Origin: Membranihabitans marinus | GTDB taxonomy: Bacteria > Bacteroidota > Bacteroidia > Chitinophagales > Saprospiraceae | Direction of reading: 5' to 3' | NCBI RefSeq assembly: GCF_019802045.1 | Contig: NZ_JAHVHU010000017.1 | Span: 1 to 64,000, forward strand | Length of the DNA: 64,000 nucleotides | Shown: piece after piece, positions 10,258-19,626 of the stretch | Position numbering within the stretch: position 1 is the first letter of the stretch | Layout: each line of letters opens with the position of its first letter | The notes under the pieces: model-generated | The model's database searches: none | What the model was told of the DNA's origin: nothing | What the model saw: the letters and a program-made list of their open reading frames with translations, nothing else | Made by a program: the position numbers and the translations under genes

Positions 10258-11382
10258 ATGTCCCAAATCTATTTGGCTCACTGCGGTTTAAGCCCGCTCT
10301 ATACCGGTGCCCGAAAAATTATGAACGAATTAATTGATCTTCATGCGACAAAGGGAGATGTCTTGTTCCGGGATCATTACATCCAGGAACTCGATAAAGC
10401 CAAATCGTTGTTTGGCCAATATCTGAATACCGGACCAGAGAATATGGCTGTAGTGAAGAATACCACCGAAGCACTGTCCATGGTGGCGAACGGATATCCG
10501 TGGGAGGAAGGGGATGAAGTGGTGCTTTATACCCATGAATATCCCGCCAACTATTATCCGTGGATTAATCTCCGGAATCGGGGAGTTCGCATTCAGGTGC
10601 TCGACAATGAAAATGATTTTCACGGAATCCCGGATGAGTTACCCGGATTCTGGTCTTGGGAAGAACTGGAACGCAAGGTCACGGACCGGACGCGGATGAT
10701 CGTCATGAGCCATGTGCAGTTTGTGTCGGGTTATGCAGCGGACTTGGAGAAGCTGGGTGGATTTTGCCAGGAACGAGGGATTTATTTTATCGTGGATGGC
10801 GCGCAAAGCCTGGGAGCACTGCCGATTGATGTGGAAAAATATCAAATCTCAGCGTTGTCCGGCTCGGGCTGGAAATGGATGCGCGGTCCGATGGGGATCG
10901 CTCCGTTTTACACCAGTCCCAAACTGCGGGAAAAATTGGCCATGACAGTGATCGGAGCTGAAACCATGGAGCAGGGGACAGACTTCCTGAATCACACATG
11001 GAATCCACACGAATCCGCGCGTCGGTATGAGTACGCTACCTCACCGGTTTACCTCGTCGCCGGACTCAATCGGGTGTTGGAAGAAGTGTTTTTAGGTGAT
11101 CTTGAACCGGTCACTCTGGCCGCTAAGTTGTTCCATTTGCAGGATCATTTTCTCGATCGATTGGACCATCCGGAATTTACGCCTTTGACCTGGCCCCGCA
11201 TCCACCGATCGGGTATATTGAGTGTGCATCATCCGAACTCAGAAGCTGTGGAGGCTTATCTGCGGGAACGAAACATCGTGACCTCTGCCCGTGGCGGATA
11301 TCTTCGGGTGGCTGCACATTATTACAATACCAATGAAGAGATGGCCTACCTGGCGGAAGTATTAAATGAGTTTCAAGGATAG
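10258..11382 (+). CDS. Class V PLP-dependent aminotransferase family protein
   Basis: This is a fold-type I PLP enzyme of the cysteine desulfurase / isopenicillin N epimerase group. Asp180 and Gln183 (DGAQ) and the Schiff-base Lys206 in SGSGWKWMRGP are in place. The cofactor phosphate segment NTTEALS lies at 68-74. The usual active-site Cys loop of NifS-type desulfurases is not evident. Substrate and pathway cannot be read from the sequence, and the neighbours are unrelated metabolic genes. Confidence 0.88.
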   Translation: MSQIYLAHCGLSPLYTGARKIMNELIDLHATKGDVLFRDHYIQELDKAKSLFGQYLNTGPENMAVVKNTTEALSMVANGYPWEEGDEVVLYTHEYPANYYPWINLRNRGVRIQVLDNENDFHGIPDELPGFWSWEELERKVTDRTRMIVMSHVQFVSGYAADLEKLGGFCQERGIYFIVDGAQSLGALPIDVEKYQISALSGSGWKWMRGPMGIAPFYTSPKLREKLAMTVIGAETMEQGTDFLNHTWNPHESARRYEYATSPVYLVAGLNRVLEEVFLGDLEPVTLAAKLFHLQDHFLDRLDHPEFTPLTWPRIHRSGILSVHHPNSEAVEAYLRERNIVTSARGGYLRVAAHYYNTNEEMAYLAEVLNEFQG

Positions 11383-11561
11383 GGGAGACTGCTCAGGGAT
11401 ATCTGGTTCAGATGTTGTTGATTCAATGGGTTGATCAATTATCATTGCGACTTTTCTGAAGTCGATTTCACTTGGCTGAGCCATTTGCTAACATACTTTG
11501 GACCGCTTTGCAGTCGCTCACGGATTTTCAATCATTCTTGCTTACTTTACTATTTCATATT

Positions 11562-12548
11562 CTAATCTGACATCTCCCGGTAATAGCGCCGCCAGCTTGG
11601 GATTTTTTTGATATCAAGTCCGGAAATTACCTTGTTTGGTGGAATATCGCGGATGTCAAAAGGTTCAGAAGCATCCACTATTTGGGCATACCGATCCAGT
11701 GTGACCAAGCTTCGTGCCACCAAAATGTGGATCCGGTAGAACAAACCTTCTGTATAATATCGCTCATCGGACAGTGCTTTTCGAGCTTCCCTCACCAGCT
11801 TTAATTGGTCATCAAAAATTGTACGTACTTCTTGAAGGGGCAGACCCAGAGTCATTATCGTGACCTCTCCGTTTTGGTGATCTTTTAGTGCGTCATTAAT
11901 GTCATTGGTCATTTGCAACATGGCTCCCAATTCTGCAAGAAAGAGATCCTCTTCCGTGGTCAGGGACCGATTGATACAACTTCGGTAAAAAAGAACCGCC
12001 TTCGCGCCTTTTTCTTTGGTGATGTGAATTAGATCGTTTTTGTGAAGGTCGGCTTGCGGTGACTGACGATTCGATTCCGTGCGTTGCTGAGCGGAGGATT
12101 GCTGGGCCCGGATAATACCGCTAATGCTTTTATCCAGCAGGTGTTGGTTGCCGGAAAAATGCTTATAGATCTCCCGGAGCAGATATTGGCAGAGGTATTC
12201 TTCCAGATGTTCCGAAGAAATAATGTAATCGGGTGTTTCCATGAGCGCCCGGATCCGGTCACCCGGTAAGTGCAACCGGTCAAACAGATCGTCGAAAATA
12301 CCAGTGACCAGAGCTTGAGCGGAAGCGACCTTTCGGAGTTCTGGGTCTTTGGGAACCTGGTGCAATCGGAACAACGCATCATGAATAATCACCGGAACCA
12401 ATACCCCGTAAAAGTTTTGGTAGCGGTTCCAGGGCAGATCCGACCAGTCATCCCGATCATCTTCCGGAAGTTCGCGGTACATCGCATCGGTGAGTAGGTG
12501 GATATCAATCCATTGACGAATAAGATCGGGAATGAGGCGAATGTCCAT
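11562..12548 (-). CDS. Class I isoprenoid-synthase-fold protein
   Basis: The 328-residue, all-helical protein has a DDLFD motif (86-90) and a second acidic motif NDINDALKD (215-223). These sit at the spacing expected for the two metal-binding sites of class I prenyl or terpene synthases. Sequence around them is divergent, so it is not an ordinary polyprenyl diphosphate synthase. Its substrate is unknown. The organism makes isoprenoids by the mevalonate route (32.6-34.9 kb), which would supply precursors. It stands alone, convergent with the aminotransferase. Confidence 0.7.
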   Translation of the reverse strand: MDIRLIPDLIRQWIDIHLLTDAMYRELPEDDRDDWSDLPWNRYQNFYGVLVPVIIHDALFRLHQVPKDPELRKVASAQALVTGIFDDLFDRLHLPGDRIRALMETPDYIISSEHLEEYLCQYLLREIYKHFSGNQHLLDKSISGIIRAQQSSAQQRTESNRQSPQADLHKNDLIHITKEKGAKAVLFYRSCINRSLTTEEDLFLAELGAMLQMTNDINDALKDHQNGEVTIMTLGLPLQEVRTIFDDQLKLVREARKALSDERYYTEGLFYRIHILVARSLVTLDRYAQIVDASEPFDIRDIPPNKVISGLDIKKIPSWRRYYREMSD

Positions 12549-12716
12549 GAAAACAAAAATAAGGAAATGGTCTATAAAAACCGGAGATTAACATTGAAGA
12601 TTATGAGGAAGTGCCTAGCTTGGTGGTTAGAAAATAAAAATTAGATTTGACAGATGCTGAAGGAGCATCAAATCTTTGGCTTAATATTGAATAATTCGAA
12701 TCATTAAATTGAAACC

Positions 12717-13289
12717 ATGGAAGTTTTCCAAACTATTTACCAGCACCATCTTCTGACGGAGTCCGATCTGGTCACAGTCGCAGCGGCACACCAAAAAATA
12801 TCCTTTTCCCGACACCATCATTTTCTAGAAGCGGGCCAAATTGCCCATAACTACTATGTCATGGAGTCCGGTCTCGCCCGAACCTATGTGATGGATAGCG
12901 ATGGAAACGAAATGACCACCGGTTTTATCCGGGAAGGTGAGATCCTAATTGAAGCAGCTTCCCTTTTCCAACGTACACCAACCGTGGAATACTTGCAAAC
13001 TTTAACAGACGGGGTCGCCTGGAAAATGGAATACGACACTTTTCAACAATTGTTTCATGATATAGAAGGTGTTCGCGAATGGGGGCGGAACTGGATGATC
13101 AGCCAATGGTTTGATCTGAAGCGACGTACCAATGCGATGATCACCAACAGTGCAAAAGATCGTTATTTGGCCTTGATGAAAGAAAATCCGGAAGTATTGC
13201 GGCTAGCTCCTTTAAAACAAATTGCCAGTTATCTGGGTATCACGGACAGCTCACTGAGCCGGATCAGAAGAGAAGTAACGAATAGTTGA
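12717..13289 (+). CDS. Crp/Fnr-family transcriptional regulator
   Basis: A cyclic-nucleotide-binding-like domain spans about residues 15-125 (SFSRHHHFLEAGQ, YYVMESGLARTYVMD). A C-terminal helix-turn-helix follows (APLKQIASYLGITDSSLSRIRR, near 165-187). At 190 residues it is typical of Bacteroidota members, which usually lack the canonical cAMP-contact residues. Two VOC proteins follow on the same strand and may be targets or partners; the next start lies about 100 bp downstream. Confidence 0.92.
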   Translation: MEVFQTIYQHHLLTESDLVTVAAAHQKISFSRHHHFLEAGQIAHNYYVMESGLARTYVMDSDGNEMTTGFIREGEILIEAASLFQRTPTVEYLQTLTDGVAWKMEYDTFQQLFHDIEGVREWGRNWMISQWFDLKRRTNAMITNSAKDRYLALMKENPEVLRLAPLKQIASYLGITDSSLSRIRREVTNS

Positions 13290-13387
13290 TGACCGAGCGT
13301 ATAAACTATTTTCTTGACATAGGACAAGAAAAAAATGGGATGCAGTATGTATCTTACCTGGGTATAATTAATTGCAAAAATATTTCT

Positions 13388-13759
13388 ATGAAATTAGGTG
13401 CTTTTTCAGTCAGTCTGAATGTCAAAAACTTATCTGCATCCAAAGAATTCTATGAACACCTTGGATTTCGTGTTTTCGGTGGAGCACTCGAGATGAATTA
13501 CCTGATCATGAAAAACGAGAACACGCTGATTGGCTTGTTCCAGGATATGTTTGAGGGGAATCTTCTAACTTTTAATCCAGGCTGGGATCAGGATGCACAA
13601 CCACTCGATGACTTTGATGACGTCCGGACCATTCAGAAACAACTGATAGATCAGGGCATCAATCTGGAGCGGGAAGCCGATGAGAATACAGAAGGACCGG
13701 CGAGTATCGTGGTCACAGATCCGGACGGGAATGTGATTCTTATTGATCAACACCGATGA
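13388..13759 (+). CDS. VOC-family (glyoxalase/bleomycin-resistance fold) protein 1
   Basis: The protein of about 123 residues has the paired beta-alpha-beta fold signature: LNVKNLSASKEFYEHLGFRVFGG at the front, split here by function only, and PDGNVILIDQH at the end. The reading frame is open further upstream, but the ATG at 13388 (MKLGAF) matches family starts. The substrate is not predictable. It is followed 25 bp later by a second VOC gene and preceded by the Crp-like regulator. Confidence 0.85.
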   Translation: MKLGAFSVSLNVKNLSASKEFYEHLGFRVFGGALEMNYLIMKNENTLIGLFQDMFEGNLLTFNPGWDQDAQPLDDFDDVRTIQKQLIDQGINLEREADENTEGPASIVVTDPDGNVILIDQHR

Positions 13760-13784
13760 ATTTTCACACTCTAAAAATAAAATA

Positions 13785-14168
13785 ATGTCAAAAGTAGTAT
13801 GGTTTGAAATTTATGTCGAGGACATGGATCGGGCACAACAGTTTTATGAAACAGTATTGGGTGTCGAGTTAAAAGATATGACGGATCCCACAGAAAACGA
13901 TGGCCCATCGATGGTCATGAGAGGCTTCCCCGGTGATATGGAAGGCTATGGAGCTGGCGGAGCACTGGTAAAAATGGCCGGTTTTGAATCGGGTAAGAAC
14001 AGTACATTGGTTTATTTTGGCAGCCAGAACTGTACGACCGAAGAAAACCGGGTGGTGGATGCAGGTGGAAAAATCGTTCAGTCCAAAATGGCCATCGGTA
14101 AACATGGATTTGTGACTTTATGTACGGATACGGAAGGCAATATGTTTGGATTGCACTCGATGGAGTGA
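13785..14168 (+). CDS. VOC-family protein 2
   Basis: This 127-residue protein begins MSKVVWFEIYVEDMDRAQ and ends with DTEGNMFGLHS, the usual first strand-helix and last metal-side strand of the VOC fold. The upstream frame stays open to 13743, overlapping the previous gene. The ATG at 13785, after an A-rich stretch, is the better start. It is likely co-transcribed with the preceding VOC gene. Function is unknown; such proteins are often small lyases or resistance-like binders. Confidence 0.87.
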   Translation: MSKVVWFEIYVEDMDRAQQFYETVLGVELKDMTDPTENDGPSMVMRGFPGDMEGYGAGGALVKMAGFESGKNSTLVYFGSQNCTTEENRVVDAGGKIVQSKMAIGKHGFVTLCTDTEGNMFGLHSME

Positions 14169-14198
14169 CGATTTTCATAGAAAGATTCAATTAAAATT

Positions 14199-14640
14199 GT
14201 TTCACGGAGCGGCACAAAGATATCAGTTTATATAAGGAGCGGGTATTTAGGTTTCACAGCTGAGCATAAATCTTGTGTATTCTGCCAATCCAGTAATCGT
14301 GTTCAGAATATTCCACGGAGATTATCACGGAGGGACACAGAGGGTTTCATGGGAGACACAAAGAAATCAGTTTATATAAGGAGCGGGTATTTAGGTTTCT
14401 CAGCTGAGCATGAATCTTGTGTATTCTGCCAATCCGATAATCATGGTCAGAATTTTCCATGGAGTATTTTCACGGAGCGGCACGGAGGTTTTTCACGGAG
14501 CGACACAAAGATATCAGTTTATTTAAGGAGCGGGTATTTAGGTTTCACAGCTGAGCATGAATCTTGTGTATTCTGCCAATCCGGCAATCGTGTTCAGAAT
14601 ATTCCACGGAGAGGTTCATGGAGCGGCACAAAGATTTTAT
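14199..14640. repeat. Three tandem copies of a ~145-bp repeat
   Basis: The core word beginning ATCAGTTTAT occurs at 14222, 14366 and 14513, so the periods are 144 and 147 bp. Each copy holds the same ~95-bp block (GGAGCGGGTATTTAGGTTTC ... TGTATTCTGCCAATCC ... CAGAAT) linked by CACGGAG-type joints. Both periods are multiples of three and one frame stays open through all three copies. However, only one in-frame ATG appears (14349) and no plausible fold is seen. It is more likely a non-coding repeat than a gene. Confidence 0.9.
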
Positions 14641-14799
14641 ACAAGCTCAATTAAGCCGAAGGGTAAACTATTCATTTGCTCTGACCTTCGGTGACTACTT
14701 GGTGTGACTCTGTGAAAAAAATCAAGACGATACCTGCACCGCGTAATTTCATTTATCTTCGTATTTTTGTAAGCACTATTGAATCACAAACACTTAAAT

Positions 14800-16947
14800 A
14801 TGAATTTTTTATCCATCATCGCTATCCTCATACTGACCTCTTGTATGATCGCTTGTACGGAAGAAAAAAAGGATGACAGGCTTTCTTACCCGGCTTATGA
14901 TTTTACCTACCCACCCACCACGAAGGGTGAAGTGGTCGATGACTATTTTGGGACGGAAGTCGCTGACCCTTATCGTTGGTTGGAGGTAGATACCGCCGCA
15001 GAAGTAGAAGCCTGGGTGGATGCTCAGAATGAAGTGACCTTTGATTATCTCCATCACATTCCGTTCCGATCGGAAATCCGGGACCGGTGCGAGGAGTTGT
15101 ATAACTATACCAAATACTCGGTACCCCGTCAGGTGGGTAATCAGTTGATTTTTTATAAGAACGATGGATTACAGAATCAACCGGTTATTTATATCATGGA
15201 TCGGGGCGATGATCCAACGAACGCGGATGTATTGCTCGACCCCAACGCCTGGTCCGAGTCGGGGACGTCTGCAATTTCACTAATCGGTGCCTCTAGGGAC
15301 AACCAATACATGGCTTTTCTGGTACAAGAAGCCGGATCAGACTGGGGAACGATTCATGTGATGAACCTGGAAAATGGCGAAGTCCTGGAAGATAAACTGG
15401 AATGGGTGAAGTTTTCCGGGGCCAGCTGGCATGGCAACGGGTTCTTTTACAGCCGGTATCCGGCACCGGATGAAGGCATGGAGTTGAGTAATGAAAATAG
15501 TTTTCACAGTGTGTATTATCATACCCTGGGGCAGGATCAAGCGCAGGATGAATTGATTTACCGGGATGATAAAGCGCCCAAAATGTACCACAATGTCGCC
15601 GTGACGGAAGACAACAGATTTCTGATTATGGAAAAAGCCAGCGGGACCGATGGGTTTGAGACCTGGTTTATGTCTTTGTATGCCGATAAATCCGATTTTG
15701 AACCCTTGTTTACCGGGTTTACGAATAAGAATTCTGTGGTCGATCACCGGGACGGTTATTTTTATGTGTTGACCGATGTGGACGCCCCCAATTACCGGTT
15801 GGTCCGGGTGCCGGCAGATGATCCGGATATCCGCAATTGGGAAGATGTATTGCCTGAACAGGATTATTTACTGGAATCGGTCCGTTCGACTGGCGGAAAA
15901 CTTTTTGCAAATTATCTGCAGAATGCGACCAATCAGATTTATGTGTATGATTTTGATGGAAATGAAGAGCGAAAATTGGATCTGCCCGGAACCGGTTCCG
16001 TGGGTGGTTTTGGCGGCAAATCAGAAGCCACGGAGACTTATTATTCGTATACGTCTTTTATCTATCCGTCGACGATCTTTCGGTATGACATTGAATCTGG
16101 CACCTCCGAGGTGATGTTTGCGTCCGACCTAGACTTCGACCCGGCGGAATACTTGGAGAAGCAAGTGTGGTATCCGAGCAAAGACGGGACCGAAGTATCC
16201 ATGTTTATCGTTCATAGAAAGGATGTAGAGCTTGATGGTCAGAATCCCACACTCCTCTATGGTTATGGTGGATTCAACATCAGCCTGGGGCCCTCGTTTT
16301 CATCCTCGAGACTGGTCTTACTGGAAAAAGGCGGAGTGTATGCCATGCCCAATCTCCGGGGAGGTGGTGAATACGGCGAGGAATGGCATCAGCAGGGAAT
16401 GTTGGAAAAAAAGCAAAACGTGTTCGATGATTTTATTGCTGCAGCGGAATATCTTATTGATGAGGGATACACAAACAGTAAGAAACTGGCCATCTCCGGA
16501 CGATCCAATGGGGGATTGCTGGTCGGCGCGTGTATGACTCAGCGGCCGGAACTGTTTCAGGTGGCCTTCCCCGGCGTCGGCGTGTTGGATATGTTGCGGT
16601 TTCATAAGTTTACCATTGGCTGGGGCTGGGTACCGGAATACGGTTCCAGCGATGATCCCGAGCAGTTTAAGTTTCTCTATGCATATTCACCGTACCACAA
16701 TCTGGAAGAAGGCACCGCTTATCCGGCCACTTTAGTGACGACAGCGGACCACGATGATCGTGTGGTGCCGGCGCACAGTTTTAAATTTGCAGCCCGGTTG
16801 CAGGAAGTGCAGGCAGGACCAGCACCGGTATTAATCCGGATCGACAAAGATGCGGGGCATGGCGCAGGCAAACCGACGTCAAAGATCCTGGATGAACAGG
16901 CCGATGTGTGGTCGTTTCTGTTTTACAATATGGATGAGAGGTATTGA
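14800..16947 (+). CDS. Prolyl oligopeptidase (S9A), predicted lipoprotein
   Basis: This serine peptidase cuts short peptides after proline. A seven-bladed propeller fills the first two thirds and an alpha/beta hydrolase domain the rest. The catalytic residues are Ser569 (GRSNGG), Asp652 or Asp653 (DHDDRV) and His687 (AGHGAG), numbered from the ATG at 14800. The N-terminus LTSCMIAC is a lipoprotein signal, so the enzyme is anchored in the envelope. The upstream TTG at 14779 is less likely. A TATTTTTG box at 14762-14769 may be its -7 element. Confidence 0.95.
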   Translation: MNFLSIIAILILTSCMIACTEEKKDDRLSYPAYDFTYPPTTKGEVVDDYFGTEVADPYRWLEVDTAAEVEAWVDAQNEVTFDYLHHIPFRSEIRDRCEELYNYTKYSVPRQVGNQLIFYKNDGLQNQPVIYIMDRGDDPTNADVLLDPNAWSESGTSAISLIGASRDNQYMAFLVQEAGSDWGTIHVMNLENGEVLEDKLEWVKFSGASWHGNGFFYSRYPAPDEGMELSNENSFHSVYYHTLGQDQAQDELIYRDDKAPKMYHNVAVTEDNRFLIMEKASGTDGFETWFMSLYADKSDFEPLFTGFTNKNSVVDHRDGYFYVLTDVDAPNYRLVRVPADDPDIRNWEDVLPEQDYLLESVRSTGGKLFANYLQNATNQIYVYDFDGNEERKLDLPGTGSVGGFGGKSEATETYYSYTSFIYPSTIFRYDIESGTSEVMFASDLDFDPAEYLEKQVWYPSKDGTEVSMFIVHRKDVELDGQNPTLLYGYGGFNISLGPSFSSSRLVLLEKGGVYAMPNLRGGGEYGEEWHQQGMLEKKQNVFDDFIAAAEYLIDEGYTNSKKLAISGRSNGGLLVGACMTQRPELFQVAFPGVGVLDMLRFHKFTIGWGWVPEYGSSDDPEQFKFLYAYSPYHNLEEGTAYPATLVTTADHDDRVVPAHSFKFAARLQEVQAGPAPVLIRIDKDAGHGAGKPTSKILDEQADVWSFLFYNMDERY

Positions 16948-17166
16948 TCCTGTGTCGACTTGTGGCATGCCGTATGTGTAAAAATGCATTTTAACGGAAG
17001 AAGTCTTTTCATTTAATGTCCTTAGCTTTGTGCTTTATGGCTGTCTGTTGGTCAAATAGATTATTACTGGATGAGATCACTTTGCCGTAAAACACGTGGT
17101 TGATGGGGCGGCCATCTCAATGAAGGTGTATGGCGATACGGTCAGGTAAACAATAAAAAGAAAATT

Positions 17167-17922
17167 ATGAAAGTCAAAATTACAGCACTGTTTTTAACCG
17201 TGGTATTTATGTTCTTGGGCGGGGCATTTGGCTTCGCTCAAAGTAAGAGCACAAAAGTAGATCCTTTTAATAAGGTTATTATAAGTCCGCATATACAAGT
17301 CACTTTTCAGCAAGGCGATGAAGAAAGGGTAACCATTGAAAGCAGTACGGTATCCGACGATAAACTCAATATTGAAACCATTGGAAAAACACTGCGTATC
17401 TATCTGGATGGGGCGAAAGAGGTGACCAAAACCGAGACGATCGATGAAAATGGCCAGGAAGTTAAGCGGTCCATTTACCAGGGAACCGTAACAAAGGCGA
17501 CGGTGACCTATGTTGATTTGAATGAGCTCTCGCTGCGGGGTGAAGAAAAGTTTGTTTGTAAAAGCCTTTTGACTGGGGAACGATTTCGTTTAAATAATTT
17601 TGGTTCTTCCCGGGTGTATTTGGATGAGGTTGCACTTGGCCGGCTCCAGGCCACGACCTATGGAGAAAGCAATCTGAAACTTAAGACTGGTACTGTGGAC
17701 CATATAAAAATGACAGCCTATGGACAGAGCAGTATTGATGGCCTTGGCGTGCAGAGCAAAACGGCTAGAATTACGGCCTATGGAGAAGCTAAATTCCGAC
17801 TTAATGTGGAAAAGGAACTCCGGGTGAGTGCGTATGGCGAGGCGGTGGTGGAGTACCAGGGGAATCCTACAGTAAAAAAAGGTGTCGTCATTGGAGATGC
17901 GACGATCCGTAAAATGGAATAA
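17167..17922 (+). CDS. Secreted DUF2807 (head-GIN) beta-helix protein
   Basis: A cleavable signal peptide (about 1-25, ending FGFAQS) is followed by a DUF2807 domain. It begins DPFNKVIISPHIQVTFQQG and continues with repeating strands that carry the motif TAYGEAxxxL several times (190-245). Such proteins are exported, probably to the periplasm or outer membrane, and are common in Bacteroidota. No enzymatic residues are apparent. The next gene starts 8 bp later, so the two may form an operon. Confidence 0.85.
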   Translation: MKVKITALFLTVVFMFLGGAFGFAQSKSTKVDPFNKVIISPHIQVTFQQGDEERVTIESSTVSDDKLNIETIGKTLRIYLDGAKEVTKTETIDENGQEVKRSIYQGTVTKATVTYVDLNELSLRGEEKFVCKSLLTGERFRLNNFGSSRVYLDEVALGRLQATTYGESNLKLKTGTVDHIKMTAYGQSSIDGLGVQSKTARITAYGEAKFRLNVEKELRVSAYGEAVVEYQGNPTVKKGVVIGDATIRKME

Positions 17923-17930
17923 TGTAAACT

Positions 17931-18230
17931 ATGAATTACCTTGATTCAATTCCGGCTGCTCTGTTTGAGTTTGTTGGGATTATTGCTGGATTAACGGCCT
18001 GCTTCGTTATTTTAATTCAATTGATAAAGGAATATAAATCAAGCGCCCCCAGTAGTCTGTCGAATACTTTTCTAATCGGTTGGCTCTTTATCTATGCATT
18101 TTGGGGCCTATACGGTGTTCGTTTTGATACCATGGCTTTGTGGCTGACCAATGCCATCGCCGTCAGTTTGCAAGCCATGCTTTGCGTGATTGTCTTTAGA
18201 AAGAAGGCCAGGCATTCGCGGAAAGGATAG
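17931..18230 (+). CDS. SemiSWEET-like small membrane protein
   Basis: The 99-residue protein has three membrane helices (about 12-32, 43-62 and 68-90). Its layout is like SemiSWEET/PQ-loop transporters: a Gly-containing helix 1 (IIAGLTACFVILIQLIKEY), the WGLYGV turn, then a helix with an early Asn (TNAIAV). The normal Pro-Gln of helix 1 is replaced by Ile-Gln. SemiSWEETs work as dimers that move sugars. Here the substrate is unknown and the assignment rests on pattern and size. Confidence 0.6.
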   Translation: MNYLDSIPAALFEFVGIIAGLTACFVILIQLIKEYKSSAPSSLSNTFLIGWLFIYAFWGLYGVRFDTMALWLTNAIAVSLQAMLCVIVFRKKARHSRKG

Positions 18231-18430
18231 TCCAGTGTTTGTATTGCTTTTGCAGAGTAGGGTTGTAGGTAGTCTCCATGTGGTCCATACTTTATGAAGC
18301 GCTTGATGATCGATGAAATATCGTATTTTACTGCGTCGGCATGAATTTCGTTTGTGGTGCTTTTTCAAAAAGGAGGCTTACGGTTAGTGCAATTGGGTTT
18401 GAGTCAGCGTTTCGGTAGGGATTTGTAATA

Positions 18431-18461
18431 GATCCAATTTTGGAATTTAAGCAATTGGTGC
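18431..18461. repeat. Fragment of the 119-bp two-hairpin repeat
   Basis: The stretch CCAATTTTGGAATTTAAGCA and its continuation match the centre of the family (right arm of stem 1 and the linker). The left arm and stem 2 are missing. It sits directly ahead of the DUF2568 gene. Confidence 0.6.
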
Positions 18462-18501
18462 TAAAGTTTAATTTTTGACAACCATTATATATTTAAACCA
18501 T

Positions 18502-18870
18502 ATGGGAACCCATCCAATTAATCTGGCATTGCGATTTCTTCTTGAGTTGGTTGCGCTGGTGTCAGTAGGTATGTGGGGTTGGAAACAAAGCGACGGCGGA
18601 CTTCGGTACGTTTTGGCCATTGGACTCCCTCTCTTATTTGCCTCGGCGTGGGGGATATTTGCCGTTCCGGACGATCCAAGTCGTTCGGGGAATACGGTTA
18701 TTACTACCCCTGGAATGATTCGGCTGATCATAGAATTAGGATTCTTTGGCTGTGCGATATGGGCTTTGTACAGTCTGGGACATCACACAGTCAGCTTTGC
18801 ATTTGGCAGCCTTGTCTTGATTCATTACCTGACATCGTATGATCGTATTCAATGGCTGATTACAAACTAA
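18502..18870 (+). CDS. DUF2568 (YrdB-family) membrane protein, intact copy
   Basis: About 122 residues form four membrane helices, with the family marks FLLELVALVSVGMWGW, FAVPDDPSRSG and a C-terminal LTSYDRIQWL. The function of the family is unknown. The ATG at 18502 is preferred to the TTG at 18475. Two decayed copies of the same gene lie downstream on the same strand: the C-terminal part at 20787-20918 and the N-terminal part at 23092-23235. This one is therefore the surviving member of a local triplication. Confidence 0.85.
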   Translation: MGTHPINLALRFLLELVALVSVGMWGWKQSDGGLRYVLAIGLPLLFASAWGIFAVPDDPSRSGNTVITTPGMIRLIIELGFFGCAIWALYSLGHHTVSFAFGSLVLIHYLTSYDRIQWLITN

Positions 18871-18986
18871 GTTGACAAGGAGGTGGTCCTGACTAGTGCA
18901 CCAATTGAATAATCTGCTTGTACTTGAGGTTTTTTCATTGGGTTTTACCAAGGGGATCCGGATGGGGCGGACCCCTATTTAGTACT

Positions 18987-19040
18987 GGGATCGGTAAGCC
19001 TGAGGGGGTGGATGAAGTGTGAGGAGGATTGCCGAGCCCA
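18987..19040 (+). repeat. Dispersed ~55-bp GGTAAGCCTGAGGG repeat, copy a
   Basis: The element runs from ATCGGTAAGCCTGAGGG to GAGGATTGCCGAGC. Related copies are at 29381-29438 (same strand), 30122-30184 (opposite strand) and 53380-53427. It lies about 120 bp behind the DUF2568 gene. Function is unknown. Confidence 0.6.
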
Positions 19041-19110
19041 TATTCATTCACCTTCCCTCCGTCTACAGTAGGCATAAGGTTTTGAAATCAATATACCGAT
19101 CAGGCGAGCT

Positions 19111-19290
19111 GGTGGAAGGCACTGGCAGCGCTGGTTTGGTGCGATGGCTAGTAGCTTACACCTGTGTAATGAATGAATTGGAAGCTTCGGTTACAATATT
19201 GCCGCTGATGCCGCTGATTTGATCCAGAACAAAGGGGCTTAATAAACGGGTGGCTTTTCCAGGTAGTATGGTATAAATTGAAAGCTGTAA
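19111..19290 (+). repeat. Multi-hairpin repeat, copy B (lacks the first hairpins)
   Basis: A 52-nt core at 19111-19162 runs from GGTGGAAGGCACT to AGCTTACACC and folds back on itself. About 125 further bases match copy A at 21120-21245 (AATGAATGAATTGGAAGC ... TTTTCCAGG ... GGTATAAAT). The upstream CAAAAGCA and GGAGCT hairpins of copies A and C are absent. The rest of the 18871-19567 gap shows no gene. Confidence 0.75.
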
Positions 19291-19567
19291 CGTGTTGGTT
19301 GTTAATATTTATTATATTTGGTGAACGGGTGAAACGGAGACCAATTCTGTTTACATCGACCGTCCTCCGGTTTTCAATGGACAATATCCACAGCAAATAC
19401 GATGTCATACCAGTCCTGAAACAACGATGTTGTATGCTTGGATGAACGATAAGGATATCATGAACATAAAAGCTCTTAGGACCAACGAATATATTGGATG
19501 TGCCAAGAGCACAATACCTACTGAATTGATCGGTGATCAGCGTAAAATGTGGGTATATATAAATAAG

Positions 19568-19598
19568 TTGGCAACAATTTGGAGGTGGTGCATATTTG
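19568..19598 (+). promoter_or_regulatory. Candidate promoter of parDE
   Basis: TTG (19568-19570), a 20-bp spacer and CATATTTG (19591-19598, one mismatch to TAnnTTTG) fit the Bacteroidota consensus. The predicted start near 19604 leaves a leader of about 23 nt before the antitoxin gene. Confidence 0.5.
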
Positions 19599-19626
19599 GT
19601 GTATTTTTACATCATAAAATGAAATT

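Noticed and set aside
14199-14640. CRISPR array
   Set aside because: Only three units of ~145 bp, with nearly the whole unit repeated. There are no short identical repeats with unique spacers and no cas genes.
14349-14654. 101-residue protein read through the tandem repeats
   Set aside because: The frame is a by-product of repeat periods divisible by three. The only ATG lies in the middle of copy 1 and no fold or relative is recognised; kept as a finding only.
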